Assembly (NCBI GenBank): GCA_036346355.1
Contig: CM070592.1
Coordinates: forward strand, 34,170,467 to 34,234,466
Reading direction: 5' to 3'
Origin: Rhipidocladum racemiflorum
Taxonomy: Eukaryota; Streptophyta; Magnoliopsida; Poales; Poaceae
DNA length: 64,000 nucleotides
Shown in pieces: positions 1 to 12,619 of the stretch. The notes beneath the pieces were generated by a model that saw nothing but the letters and a program-made list of their open reading frames with translations, was not told where the DNA came from and made no database searches. How positions within the stretch are numbered: the first letter of the stretch is position 1; each line of letters opens with the position of its first letter. Made by a program: the position numbers and the translations under genes.

Positions 1-3000
1 TGCTACCATCTATCCTGCAATAGAACAATAAAGAAACCAACATCCTCGTCTTTGTGCCTAAGCATTCAGAGAACCTCAAACACATCTAGCATCAAGCTCA
101 CCTCATAAAATCAGTGCAAAGGACCTCTAGTAACCCTTATGCATCACAAACCAAAAGGTTAATCTCAGCGCAATCGAATTCCCAACTAAATCATCATAAG
201 CACATCACAGATCGGATAGAGGTAGAAGTATTTGGGACTAGCCTCCAACGTCATGAAACCCTAATATCAAGCATCATGAAATCATTCCCCAATCATAATC
301 AAGATTCGGCAATTAGAGGATACCGAACCCTAGATCAAACCGAGCCAACACCAGTCGGCGCAAAGACAAATAGAAAAGGGGATTGACATCCAGAGGAAGG
401 GATCAAATTAGAGATACCAAACCCTAGACCGAATCCGAGCCCCATCCATTCGACACAAGAGAGGGCGAAAATCGGCATCCAGAGAAGAGAGGAAGGGGGA
501 GGTAAAGATTTAGGGTTACCAACCCTAATTAAGAAAATGGAGAAGGGGAGGAAACCAAACCGTAGAGGAGGAAGGAAGAGTCGGTGGAATCGGTGTAGCG
601 ACAAGGAGGCGACGCTGTTGCCGAGTCGGTGCAGGCCGACGCCAACTGAGGGGGAGGCGACGACGCCCAGAACCAGCGGCGCCGCCCAGATCGGAAATCC
701 AGTGGGGAAACCGGCAGGAGGCCCTCGAGCGCGTGAGTGTAGGAGAGGATGAGACCGACCGGCTGGGAAAGGAAAAGAAAGGGAGAGGAAAAAGAAAGAA
801 TAAAAAGAAAAAGAGAAAGAAAGAAGGAAATAAGGAAAAAGGAAAAAGGGTAGGAGAGAAGAAAATAAAAAGAATAATAGTAGTAATAATATGTGTTCCT
901 AGGAAAATGAGAGTTCCAAATATGCGAGAATTTCGTATGGTTGGTTAAAGCTGAGTTAAGATAGTAAATACTCATACTTTCACTATATATATATACCATT
1001 TAGATTATAATCACAATACATATATGGATAAACATACATGTTCAACTTGTTTTGTATTCAATCCATAAAGCATGATCACTTGATATTACAATGATAATTT
1101 TAGTTAACACTAGCCTATTTTTGTTCATATATAAATGTACATTAAACTATATGCAATTAGCCCTTAATTGACATATACCCCCGTTCGACAGATAGAACAT
1201 TAACAATAGGCTCCAATACTTGTAAGATCAACCAAGACATGACTGTCTTAATCTATATAAGTATTTTATCATGTCTTGCTTGGCATCTGAATCCTATTAA
1301 AGACATGACCCTACGTGAGACCAATGGTAAGATCCGTAGTACCGATGCATATGCTTAAGTTTAACCATGCACCATCTATTAAAAATAGTCAAGCCACTTT
1401 ATATACTAATTGATATTAGTACAAACAATTTCACACCCTGAAAATGAATTATAGTATATTAAATCTTACAATCTTAGCTTCCTGAATTCGTAAAATAAAA
1501 TAGAATGAATCATAAGGAATAGGTGTCGTATGCGATGCAACCCTTAAACCGTTAATCAATGATAAATATTATGACGTAGAAGTGACACACTTATACGTTC
1601 ACAAACCCTAATCCACACACATGCTTATTTTATGTAATGCTTGCTTATTTGAATTTCCATCTGATTTCCTTTTGCCCTTATTTAAAAGTATTATTTGCTA
1701 TTTGCTATCTTCTCCGTTATGCGACGTGTAGAATCCGACGTCTCGGACTTCATCGTCAACGACTTCAAGATCATGTCTTCGACTTCGTCGCTAAAAGCAA
1801 TGGATAGCAAGGCAAGCACTCATGTAGATCCCAATTTTCTTTAACAAGAAGAATCTAATTAAAACTTGCATGCATATGCTATATTTTGTATACACTGCTA
1901 TATTATGGGAAGAATGGTAGATACAACCTTTATTGATGGCTTTCCTTAATCAGTAGTGATAGATGAAACCCTAGATTGTTAATGGACACACAAAATGGGT
2001 ATATTCGATTATTACATGCATATGCTTAGCCCTGCTTTAGATTGGGAACACGAACAGCGGGTTATACTGTTCGTGATGAACTAAAATTGTTGGACATGAT
2101 GAACATTAATCTTGAACCTGATGGAACATTGTAACTTTTGATATTTTATTCTTTTTGAAAATAAAACTATGGTTTCGACGTGGGTGATTAATGGCAATAG
2201 CCGGATGTACATGTTTTAATGTGTACGTAGATAGGGTGGAGTATCGCCCATGTCACTTTAAGGACCGAACGAAGTGTCCCGTGATCCAAGATTACCCGTA
2301 CAACCACAATGCCGGTATGGTGACGGCTATAACCAATTAAGTTACTAAAAACTGATCTTGCATTATGGAAGGTAGTAGTAGTACGGGCATTCCGAATATA
2401 GGTTTGCTCGAGGAAGTGCCATCACCGAGGTGTTGACACTTGTCGATGCAACAGTATACGCCTTACTAATGGGGAGAAATGATCCGTATACACGATGTGC
2501 TTCTACCGCCATTTTCTAATGGGGAGGAATGATCCGTGCATACGATGTTCTTCGGCCGCCATTAATAAGTCTGTCATACTGGACTGGTGCAATGTCAGGT
2601 TTTAGTAATGTAAAGGTTATATATGGTTTTTCCCTGGCGACACACCAAAGGAAGTGTGTAATTATCGATTGCAAAAAGGGAAGTCATTATTTGTGGGTAA
2701 AGCTGTACAACTCTGCAGAGATTAAACTAATCGATTAGCCGTATCCACGGTCATGGATGACTTGGTGAACCCACACTAAGTTAGCTGTTTTTATAAAATA
2801 TTTTGGTGAGCTTACCCTTACAGGTGATTCAATACTTGACATTACGTTGGCAAGGTTGAATTCAGCTGTTGTGCCCTGTGTGGACAAAACTTTAATCTTC
2901 AGATAATATTTCATATGATGGGACTGGACGTTTTATCACTCACAAAGGGATGTGAGTCTTTTATCACCTTTATGGTATTCTTACATATTACTTTTGTATT

Positions 3001-3519
3001 TACATACTTGTTATTTCATTTCCTTTTCAAGTTTCGCTTTCACTCTACTATTCAGCATCTACATTTCAATTTGGCTCCAAGCAAAAGTTAACCGTAGAAG
3101 CTTTATTCTAGGATCAGCCTGCATTCCAAACACACAACTCAAGTCTTGCTGAGTACAAAATGTACTCACCCTTGCTATCATTGTTGATTTTAGGTGAAGA
3201 TGCAGGTATCTCGATGAATTTTACTTTGACGCAGGATTGCGGGATTATTAACGACAGTTCTTTCTAAGGCTTTACCTTGTCAGTTGCCTGTGGATTATGT
3301 GGCAAACTACAAGACATCTGATTCTTTTACTATGTTTAGTTGACCCTCTCGGTCATATTGTATCATTACTTCCGCTGTAATAAAATATGAAACTTTTGTA
3401 TGGTTGTGATTCCAAATTGTGCTTTGTGCGTGCCAGCCACTGATCATGGGAATGGTACAGTATGCACATTAGAACCTTGCTTTTATGTGTGCCTTTGTAG
3501 CATAAAAGTGAGGGTCTTC
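1..3519 (+). repeat. Left LTR of element A (3' part only)
   Basis: Co-linear with 9022-12511. It ends in GAGGGTCTT just before the primer site; the terminal CA seen in the right copy is altered here. It carries a GC-rich island (540-760), a polyadenylation signal (3379-3384) and conserved stem-loops (2938-2957, 3151-3167). Differences from the right copy concentrate at CAG/CTG/CCG sites. Confidence 0.9.
3379..3384 (+). terminator. Polyadenylation signal AATAAA in LTR of A
   Basis: AATAAA lies in a block conserved in every LTR of this window (CCGCTGTAATAAAATATG). The same hexamer is at 12370-12375 in the right LTR and, reversed, in the LTRs of C and D. It probably marks the end of the R region. 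Confidence 0.5.
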
Positions 3520-3524
3520 TGATT

Positions 3525-3537
3525 TAGTATCGAGCCA
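3525..3537 (+). other. Primer binding site (degenerate, initiator Met tRNA type)
   Basis: TAGTATCGAGCCA starts about 5 nt after the LTR. It resembles the iMet site TGGTATCAGAGCCA with one substitution and one missing base in the CAG. The same form is present in C and a near-identical one in B. Confidence 0.5.
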
Positions 3538-5407
3538 TCTTGACTATGAGCAAACCTTAGTTAGAATGGTCGTTAGATAAATTTTAAAATTTAAAATAGA
3601 CAATCCTATATTTAGGAATGAAAGATTGCTATATCTATTATTAATCTTCTCTTGTCTCATATTATTTGTTATCAATTCTTTCCTCTCCAATTGGAATATC
3701 TATATATATTCTTCCCTCCCATAGGAAATTACATTTCCTATCTCTATATACTTTTTCTTTTCTATAACATTTTCTTTCCTCACCTCTACATATTCTCATT
3801 CTTTCAATAAGGATTCTTCCTCTTATCTACATTCTTATTAAATACTGCTAATGAATCCTTTTTAAAAATGATTTAACGGTCTCTGTTAAACTGCTAAAAC
3901 ACATAGGGCATCCCTGCCACCAGTTTTAGAATGTCAAGTGATATATCATTATTCTTCTCCCCACGCAACCAAGGAAGACTACTGCATCCACGCCAACAAC
4001 CTCAGGAAGACAGATGCGACACTCCGTCAACTTCTTCATTGTCATGGAAACTTTGGACTATCAGCCCCAACAAATGGTGCAAGAGTTTGAAGAAACTCGT
4101 CGCCAAGATACCTATATTAAGATATAGTATCATTTAAGCTATGAGTAGCTTTGCTGATATGGCAAAACTCTCATGATAAAATTTCGCAGGACTAAGTAAT
4201 AAAAGAAAGAACCTTAGAACTTCTATGTATTGTAGTTTAAGGGTGCGTTCTTTTGTTGATGGAAATTTGTTGAAATCTTTTTGTATTGCTTCCCGGGTTA
4301 TGCTAGTGAATGCTTAACATAAAGTTAAAATTTCGCGATGTTGCAACCCTTAAATTGATAAGGAATTATAATTAAGAAATTTTGAACAAAATGTCATCTT
4401 GTACTAAATAAAGGATAATCTTAGAATCTAATTACCTCTATGTAGATGTTTCTTCCCTTCTCTAGACATTCTAATAAAATCTGTAAGGAAAGTAATGTTA
4501 TCTAAAATAAGGTAACTTGATCTTTTAGACAAGCAATTTTGGGGATAAAACATTCTCATATAACTTACCTCCTCTTTCTATAGGATTCCTCACTGGTATG
4601 TTATTCTAGTTACTAATATCCTTTGATTCTTATAAACAAAGCCAATATGTAGATAGAAGTTTGGTGGCCTCCACAAACATTCCTTAACCGTAGGAGTGTG
4701 TTGAAAGAATATCTTACTGCATATGCCAAACTCCACCGCGACAACAAAATGCCTTATTGTTCCCATGCTACTCACGCTAGACAGTAGGAACCTTGTCAGA
4801 ACCAGCTCCAAGGAATTAATACTACAACCTTTATCATCACCCCAATGATGATTGAGCCTACACTACCTACAAATAAATCAGGTTTAAGACTTTGCTATAC
4901 TAGCAATCGCAAAGAATACCTAAGTCACTTTAGGTCGGTCACTATCCAATTACCTCTACAGGTAACAATTGACCATTCCTTTGCACATGAAAAGTGTCCA
5001 CCTTATCACCTTACTTTGGAATAGAATCACAATGTTAAGTCACATCATATAGAACTAAATATTGTTTGGTTAAATAAAAGAGTTTAAAAATAGAATAATG
5101 ATTGGAAGCTTAAATATTTCTTTTTGTGTTGGTCTTGAGTGCAATCTTTGTATTGTTATTCATTGTGATGAAATTCTGTGTATCAATATAAGGATTACTC
5201 TCACGAATGTTAAACCTTTGAGTTGAAAATTCACAACGAGACAATGTTAACAAATGGAGAGTAGATCCTAGATTAAGACATTTCTTATAACTACCTCATC
5301 CCTTCTAAATTGTAGAAACTCTATTTAATAAAATTTTTAGGGAACGAAATGTTGCCCTGTAACCCGCTAGATCTTTATCTAAATAGTCTTATTGTCATTA
5401 CTGCAGA
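3538..5407 (+). other. Leader region of A, mostly non-coding
   Basis: AT-rich 1.87-kb stretch between primer site and gag ATG. Apart from the short upstream-ORF remnant near 3930-4137 I see no coding. It ends in TTACTGCAG followed by AATG, a good plant 3' splice site placed one base before the gag start codon. This suggests the leader is an intron or part of one. Confidence 0.5.
3930..4137 (+). pseudogene. Remnant of the upstream ORF of element B
   Basis: Starts at an ATG right after TTTTAG (acceptor-like). Read across frames it contains a segment like NFF..METLDYQPQQ..QEFEET, which aligns with FLHAADRYHRQAVLEYY in the B upstream ORF and with NFFHAVETSDCYPQQVMQEF in element C. The frame is broken and most of the B ORF is absent. 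Homology is from visual alignment of short stretches, so it is tentative. Confidence 0.4.
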
Positions 5408-6729
5408 ATGCCTATGACAAGATCCTTCAGTAAAATACCTGAAGAAGAAACCAGGCATAGTTTACAATTTCTCCTTAAACCACAAGAGACCAACCCAGAA
5501 AAAAATCTTTGCCAGTATCCCAAACCAGAATTCAAACACTCTCTATGATGGAACAAAATTATCAAAATTCCACCTCTCTTAGTCAGCCGATGGGGCAGAA
5601 CGCTGCCAATATGGATGTAGCTCACGCCAGAAAAAGAAAATTTTCAGCTCAAAAAGCCACTCTTACATCTTATTCAAAGCCTAAAAGCTGCTCTTTGAAA
5701 TGTTGCCAACCAAATCAAATTGAAGATCGCGCATGCATTCGCTGCGGAGAAATAGGTCATACCGCTGATGAGCATGCAATAAACTGTTCTAGTTGTGAAG
5801 GAAACCATTCTCTGGGAAAATGTCCCATGAATGACACTACTTGTTACCTTTGTGAAAGTAAAGATCATTGCCCACCTCAATGTCCTCTTGATCCAATAGT
5901 TACCACTATAGTTCGACTTCAACAAGAAAATCTTCGAGCCTTAATTGCCCAAAAATTTTCATGTAGAAAAGAAACTACACAAGAAATGGTGGAAGAAGAA
6001 ATGAAAAATCAGCATTCCTACTCTACCAGCCATCATCAAGAAAGTAGTAATTGGCAATCACCAACAGCTTGTTTCTTGTGTGATAAAGAAGGCCACTGGG
6101 CAAGAAATTGCCCTAAGCAACGACAAGTTAAAATCCAGAAAAACAATATAAAGCACCCGTTTACACCCAATAAAGCATCACGGAAAGCACTTAAGTGCTT
6201 CACCTGTCACAAAACAGATCATATTGCTCAGCAATGCCCCCAAGGAAACCAAACCCCTTCTAACACCATAGCCTTGCCAGAAATCACTTCAGTCAAAATG
6301 ATAACCCCGAGAATAGGAAAAACAAAATTTGAAGCTATCTTTCCGAAGAATCATGGAACGAAGAGGCGTCTGAACGAAGATGTCAATTCTAAGAAAAATT
6401 CCGTGCAAACTTATCCTCAATCTCAAACATCATTTATTAATCCCTCCAACAAAATCAATGGCCAGTCTCCTAATTCTCAAAATAAGGCAACTAATGTTAC
6501 GTGCTTCTGTTGTCTTGAACGTGGACACTATGCCAATAAGTGCCCAAAAAGGAAGCAAAACCCACCTCGTCCTCAACCTTGTGAAGCTATACAACTAGAA
6601 CGACTTCAAAGACCTAAAGGTCAGCAAGTCCCTGGATATGCATCTACTTCAGCTCAAGACGTCAACCATGGCATACCTAATAAAATGCCAGGTACATTCC
6701 TCATAGATACAGTCTCTACCAGAACTTAG
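5408..6729 (+). pseudogene. Gag-derived multi-zinc-knuckle protein of A (one frameshift)
   Basis: The ATG at 5408 (MPMTRSFSKIPEE) matches the C gag start and resembles MPVTRSLRG of B. A run of seven A near 5500 replaces the five A of C and shifts the frame, so the main open stretch is 5509-6729 (406 codons). In that stretch there are six Cys/His knuckles. Four are canonical CX2CX4HX4C (residues 112-125, 188-201, 230-243, 332-345). Two are variants (76-89 with a final His, and 93-105 with CX2CX3HX4C). No Retrotrans_gag capsid domain is visible. The last knuckle (CFCCLERGHYANKC) aligns with the single B knuckle (CFKCKQLGHYANNC), and the protein stops just short of where the B protease DSG would be. 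It is predicted to bind nucleic acid. The frameshift may be real or a homopolymer error. Confidence 0.8.
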
Positions 6730-6905
6730 TTTAAAATTTTAAATCATCCTGTCTCTTTAAATTTACCTTGAATCTACCTTGTGCCGATAATTAAATTTTA
6801 TGATTATTCGTAAGACCTGAATTTATACTCGATAATCTATTCTTCTAGAATAATTGTACAAATCACTTAGTTATCCAACTCCCACTCACCCTTTTTAACC
6901 CTGCG

Positions 6906-6923
6906 AATCTCGGGGACGAGATT
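6906..6923 (+). promoter_or_regulatory. Hairpin just upstream of the polypurine tract (A)
   Basis: AATCTCG-GGGA-CGAGATT is a perfect 7-bp stem with a 4-nt loop. The same stem occurs at the same place in B (25291-25308), in C (53908-53925) and next to the D LTR. Confidence 0.55.
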
Positions 6924-6929
6924 CCTGTT

Positions 6930-6940
6930 AAGGGGGGTAG
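6930..6940 (+). other. Polypurine tract (A)
   Basis: AAGGGGGGTAG directly precedes the right LTR (TGTAACATCCC at 6943). This is the plus-strand priming site; an identical tract occurs in B and, reversed, in C and D. Confidence 0.85.
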
Positions 6941-6942
6941 TC

Positions 6943-9900
6943 TGTAACATCCCAGAATTTACTAAATAGTAACAATAAAATATTAAAGTACAAATTTGAT
7001 TTATTGTTGTTTTCCCAAACTTTAGAAGCTTTTAATAGAGATCTTGCTTAAAGAATATTAAATTATAGGTTTTAGGGAAAAGAGATTGATAGGAGAAAAT
7101 AAAAGTTTAACAGATCATGTTATAAATTATCATCTTTCAGATCTTTGTTGATAAAGGATTTACAATCATGATGAGAAATTTATTTAACAAGACATACTGG
7201 AGATAGTACGTTAACAGATAAAGTGAATTAAGAATCATTCATAATCAGAAAACATTCATTATATGAGAACAAGATACAACACTCAATTTTATTGATACAT
7301 TGTAGTCTGCAAATACAATAAATAAGAGATACAAAGATATTTGTAACGACATACAAGTCACAGGAGTTACAACTCATACAAATGATTCGATTACATATGA
7401 AAATCACAATTACATAAATGATTACATTCTAAAAAGTAAATTACAAAGCTATAAGCTATGGCCTCTATCTTTGTCTTGATCCGTCAGAGACCTGCATATT
7501 CAATTGCATTTATATCAGTAAAAGAATGAACTAAATGTGTTAAATTAGATACAATAAATAAAAAGGAAAGGAATTGCCGTCAGCCAATTAATTACTTGAT
7601 CGCTCAGTGAGGTACCCTAGATTGTCCGGGGGCCAATCTGGCTCCTCTCGCGATTAGATTTGCATCATTCGGCAATAAACAAACCTGGTTAAATCGTAGA
7701 CGCGAATATTTAGGAAATATCGCAAGGTAGAAATATTTCACCACAGTAAAATAGTGAAACCATAGTGAAAAATAATAAAGCCAAGCAACTGTGTCCACGG
7801 AGGCGGTTGCAACTCGTTCAGAACCTCTGCCGAAACCTCCGGGACACTCTCTCTCAGTAGAACTCCCTAGAACCCGGCCAGTAGGTCAAGGTTGAGGCGG
7901 GATTAAAATCAAGTGCACCGACTAAGCCATTTTTTTTTTATGTGCAATCATCCAGCCGCAAGGTAATGCCCCCATTTAAACACTGTTAAACTTCCATGCC
8001 ATGCCATATGTGTAAACTAGCCTGGACCCATTTAAGGAAGTCACAAAGCGAACCATCCCAGCCACGGGATTAAAGCATTTTAAGTATTCAGATAAAGTAA
8101 CTCCCACTGAAACCTCTAGAGCTCAGGCCAACCGGCCAGGTAAACCACACAAACCAAGATCAAATGCACTGACAAGGGCTAGTAAATGAACCATCGGACC
8201 AGCCATAAAGACCATTGGACCGAGCCCTCTTTCAAACCACTGCTCACACCGCCATTGCCATGGCTATATATGTTCTAGCGTCACGCAGAACAAAGCCCCA
8301 TCCAAGCAAGCCTCAAGAGTGTTCCTTCCAGAGACCAAAGCTCCAAGAGCTAGGACCGAGAAAATCAGCCAAGCCTTATCTAAGGAGTCATAAAACAAGC
8401 TATTACGAACATGCCCACATAAGTTAGAAGAAGCCAACAAAGACAAGATTCGAAGCTGGCGCAAGAAATAAACTAGCTGGGAGCCAGGAGAACTAAATCT
8501 CGAGGCGAGAAGGAGACTGAACAAGCACAACAAGCATCACGGCCAACACCTTCCTAGTTTTGCATCTTCTTCATCATATCTAAGTAAGCCCTCCAAACCT
8601 TTTTTTTCAAGAAACAACCAGGAAATGAGAAGTAATGCAAACCGAGATAGACAAAACCATTTTGGTCTCGGTATTTTAAGATTGCAAGGGTTGCATCATG
8701 TTTTCCTTTTGCCATACATGCTCCCCCAGACCGACATTTAGGAAATACATAGACACCGTCCAACTTGCAATTAATCGAAAAGAATCTTACATCACAGACC
8801 AAGAAAAGGCAATCAAACCCCATAACATAGCATCATTTCATCATTTGCCATGTAAAGAATTCAGTAAAAGCAACTAGCAGTATACTAGGCCTTGATATTC
8901 CAAATATTGGTGTTGCTTAGTATCAAATCATTACCATTTACCATGCAACAAATTATTCTAAGCCACTTTGCCACCATGTCTAATTAAGTATTCGGAAAAG
9001 CAATTAGTAGCATAGCATCATGCTACCATCTATCCTGCAATAGAACAATAAAGAAACCAACATCCTCGTCTTTGTGCCTAAGCATTGAGAGAACCTCAAA
9101 CACATCTAGCATCAAGCTCACCTCATAAAATCAGTGCAAAGGACCTCTAGTAACCCTTATGCATCACAAACCAAAAGGTTAATCTCAGTATAATCGAATT
9201 CCCAACTAAATCATCATAAGCACATCACAGATCGGATAGAGGTAGAAGTATTTGGGACTAGCCTCCAACGTCATGAAACCCTAATATCAAGCATCATGAA
9301 ATCATTCCCCAACCGCAATCAAGATTCGGCAATTAGAGGATACCGAACCTAGATCAAACCGAGCCAACACCGATCGGCGCAAAGACAAATAGAAAAGGGG
9401 ATTGACATCCGAGAGGAAGGGATCAAATTAGAGATACCAAACCCTAGACCGAATCCGAGCCCCATCCATTCGACACAAGAGAGGCGAAAATCGGCATCCA
9501 GAGAAGAGAGGAAGGGGAGGTAAAGATTTAGGGTTACCAACCTAATTAAGAAAATGGAGAAGGAGGAAACCAAACCGTAGAGGAGGAAGGAAGAGTCGGT
9601 GGAATCGGTGTAGCGGCAGTGGAGGCGACGCCTGTTCTTAGAGTCGGTGCAGGCCGACGCCAAGCGAGGAGGCGACGACGCCCGAACCAGCGGCGCCGCC
9701 CGGATCGGAAATCCAGTGGGAAACCGGCAGGAGGCCCTCGAGCGTGAGTGTAGGAGAGGATGAGACCGACCACTGGGAAAGGAAAAGAAAGGGAGAGGAA
9801 AAGAAAGAATAAAAGAAAAAGAGAAAGAAAGAAGGAAATAAGGAAAAAGGAAAAAGGGTAGGAGAGAAGAAAATAAAAGAATAATAGTAGTAATAATATG

Positions 9901-12511
9901 TGTTCCTAGGAAAATGAGAGTTCCAAATATCAGAATTTACGTATGGTTGGTTAAAGCTGAGTTAAGATAGTAAATACTCATACTTTCACTATATATATAC
10001 CATTTAGATTATAATCACAATACATATATGGATAAACATACATGTTCAACTTGTTTTGTATTCAATCCATAAAGCATGATCACTTGATATTACAATGATA
10101 ATTTTAGTTAACACTAGCCTATTTTTGTTCATATATAAATGTACATTAAACTATATGCAATTAGACCTTTTTTGACATAGACCCCCGTTAGACAGATAGA
10201 ACATTAACAATAGGCTCCAATACTTGTAAGATCAACCAAGACATGACTGTCTTAATCTATATAAGTATTTTATCATGTCTTGCTTGGCATCTGAATCCTA
10301 TTAAAGACATGACCCTACGTGAGACCAATGGTAAGATCCGTAGTACCGATGCATATGCTTAAGTTTAACCATGCACCATCTATTAAAAATAGTCAAGCCA
10401 CTTTATATACTAATTGATATTAGTACAAACAATTTCACACCACGAAAATGAATTATAGTATATTAAATCTTACAATCTTAGCTTCTGAATTCGTAAAATA
10501 AAATAGAATGAATCATAAGGAATAGGTGTCGTATGCGATGCAACCCTTAAACCGTTAATCAATGATAAATATTATGACGTAGAAGTGACACACTTATACG
10601 TTCACAAACCCTAATCCACACACATGCTTATTTTATGTAATGCTTGCTTATTTGAATTTCCATCTGATTTCCTTTTGCCCTTATTTAAAAGTATTATTTG
10701 CTATTTGCTATCTTCTCCGTTATGCGACGTGTAGAATCCGACGTCTTGGACTTCATCGTCAACGACTTCAAGATCATGTCTTCGACTTCGTCGCTAAAAG
10801 CAATGGATAGCAAGGCAAGCACTCATGTAGATCCCAATTTTCTTTAACAAGAAGAATCTAATTAAAACTTGCATGCATATGCTATATTTTGTATACACTG
10901 CTATATTATGGGAAGAATGGTAGATACAACCTTTATTGATGGCTTTCCTTAATCAGTAGTGATAGATGAAACCCTAGATTGTTAATGGACACACAAAATG
11001 GGTATATTCGATTATTACATGCATATGCTTAGCCCTGCTTTAGATTGGGAACACGAGCAGTAGGTTATCTTGTTCGTGATGAACTAAAATTGTTGGACAT
11101 GATGAACATTAATCTTGGACCTGATGGAACATTGTAACTTTTGATATTTTATTCTTTCTGAAAATAAAACTATGGTTTCGACGTGGGTGATTAATGGCAA
11201 TAGCCAGGATGTACATGTTTTAATGTGTACGTAGATAGGGTGGAGTATCGCCCATGTCACTTTAAGGACCGAGCGAAGTGTCCGTGATCCAAGATTACCC
11301 GTACAACCACAATGCCGGTATGGTGGCGGCTATAACCAATTAAGTTACTAAACTGATCTTGCATTATGGAAGGTAGTAGTAGTACGGGCATTCGAATATA
11401 GGTTTGCTCGAGGAAGTGCCATCACCGAGGTGTTGACACTTGTCGATGCAACGATATCGCCTTACTAATGGGGAGAAATGATCCGTATACACGATGTGCT
11501 TCTACCGCCATTTTCTAATGGGGAGGAATGATCCGTGCATACGATGTTCTTCGCCGCCATTAATAAGTCTGTCATCTTGGTGGTGCAATGTCGAGTTTTA
11601 GTAATGTAAAGGTTATATATGGTTTTTCCTGGCGACACACCAAAGGAAGTGTGTAATTATCGATTGCAAAAGGAAGTCATTATTTGTGGGTAAAGCTGTA
11701 CAACTCTGCGAGAGATTAAACTAATCGATTAGCGTATCCACGGTCATGGATGACTTGGTGAACCCACACTAAGTTAGCTGTTTTTATAAAATATTTTGGT
11801 GAGCTTACCCTTACAGTGATTCAATACTTGACATTACGTTGGCAAGGTTGAATTCAATTTGTTGTGCCACTGTGTGGACAAAACTTTAATCTTGAGATAA
11901 TATTTCATATGATGGGATCGGCGTTTTATCACTCACAATGGGATGGGAGTCTTTTAGCACCTTGATGGTATTCTTAGATCTTCCTTTTGTATGTTCATAC
12001 TTGTTATTTCATTTCCTTTTCAAGTTTCGCTTTCACTCTACTATTCAAAGATCTACATTTCAATTTGGCTCCAAGCAAAGTTAACCGTAGAAGCTTTATT
12101 CTAGGATCACTGCATTCCAAACACACAACTCAAGTCTTGCCGAGTACAAAATGTACTCACCCTTGCTATCATTGTTGATTTTAGGTGAAGATGCAGGTAT
12201 CTCGATGAATTTTACTTTGACGCAGGATTGCGGGATTATTAACGACGATTCTTTCTAAGGCTTTACCTTGTCGGTTGCACATGGATTATGTGGCAAACTA
12301 CAAGACATCTGATTCTTTTACTATGTTTAGTTGACCCTCTCGGTCATATTGTATCATTACTTCCGCTGTAATAAAATATGAAACTTTTGTATGGTTGTGA
12401 TTCCAAATTGTGCTTTGTGCGTGCCAGCCACTGATCATGGGAATGGTACAGTATGCACATTAGAACCTTGCTTTTATGTTTGCACTGTAGCATAAAAGTG
12501 AGGGTCTTACA
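6943..12511 (+). repeat. Right LTR of element A (5569 bp, complete)
   Basis: Begins TGTAACATCCC and ends GGGTCTTACA (short inverted ends TGTAA/TTACA). It includes a CpG-rich block with palindrome at 7701-7723 that is shared with the LTRs of C and D, a GC-rich island at 9550-9760 whose opposite strand resembles a plant 5' leader, and a polyadenylation signal at 12370-12375. Small ORFs inside it are not conserved and are not called. Confidence 0.9.
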
Positions 12512-12588
12512 TCTCACAACATAGGGAGTATCTCGTTTGGGTTGTATTTCAGAAATGGGAGTAATTACTCCTGGGAGTAAAAAGTATT

Positions 12589-12592
<4 letters not shown>
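12512..12592. mobile_element. Partial micron-like MITE, interrupted by element A
   Basis: The stretch (CTCACAACATAGGGAGTAT ... GGGAGTAATTACTCCTGGGAG) is the inverted counterpart of the ends of the MITE at 13018-13391, and it abuts (TA)n on its right. Its left part is missing where the A LTR begins, so A probably inserted into it. Confidence 0.55.

Positions 12593-12619
<27 letters not shown>
12593..12619. repeat. (AT)n microsatellite
   Basis: 27 bp of alternating AT between two MITEs. Confidence 0.95.

Larger units (their letters stand above)
1..12511 (+). mobile_element. Element A: non-autonomous Ty3/Gypsy-type LTR retrotransposon (left end beyond window)
   Basis: The sequence from position 1 recurs from about 9022, which defines two direct LTRs around a 3.4-kb internal region. 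The order is LTR, degenerate iMet primer site, remnant of an upstream ORF, a zinc-knuckle gag-like ORF, polypurine tract, LTR. No protease, RT, RNase H or integrase is present, so movement would need enzymes in trans. Element B has matching LTR ends, primer site and polypurine hairpin. About 2.08 kb of the left LTR lies outside the window, so target duplication cannot be tested. Confidence 0.9.
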
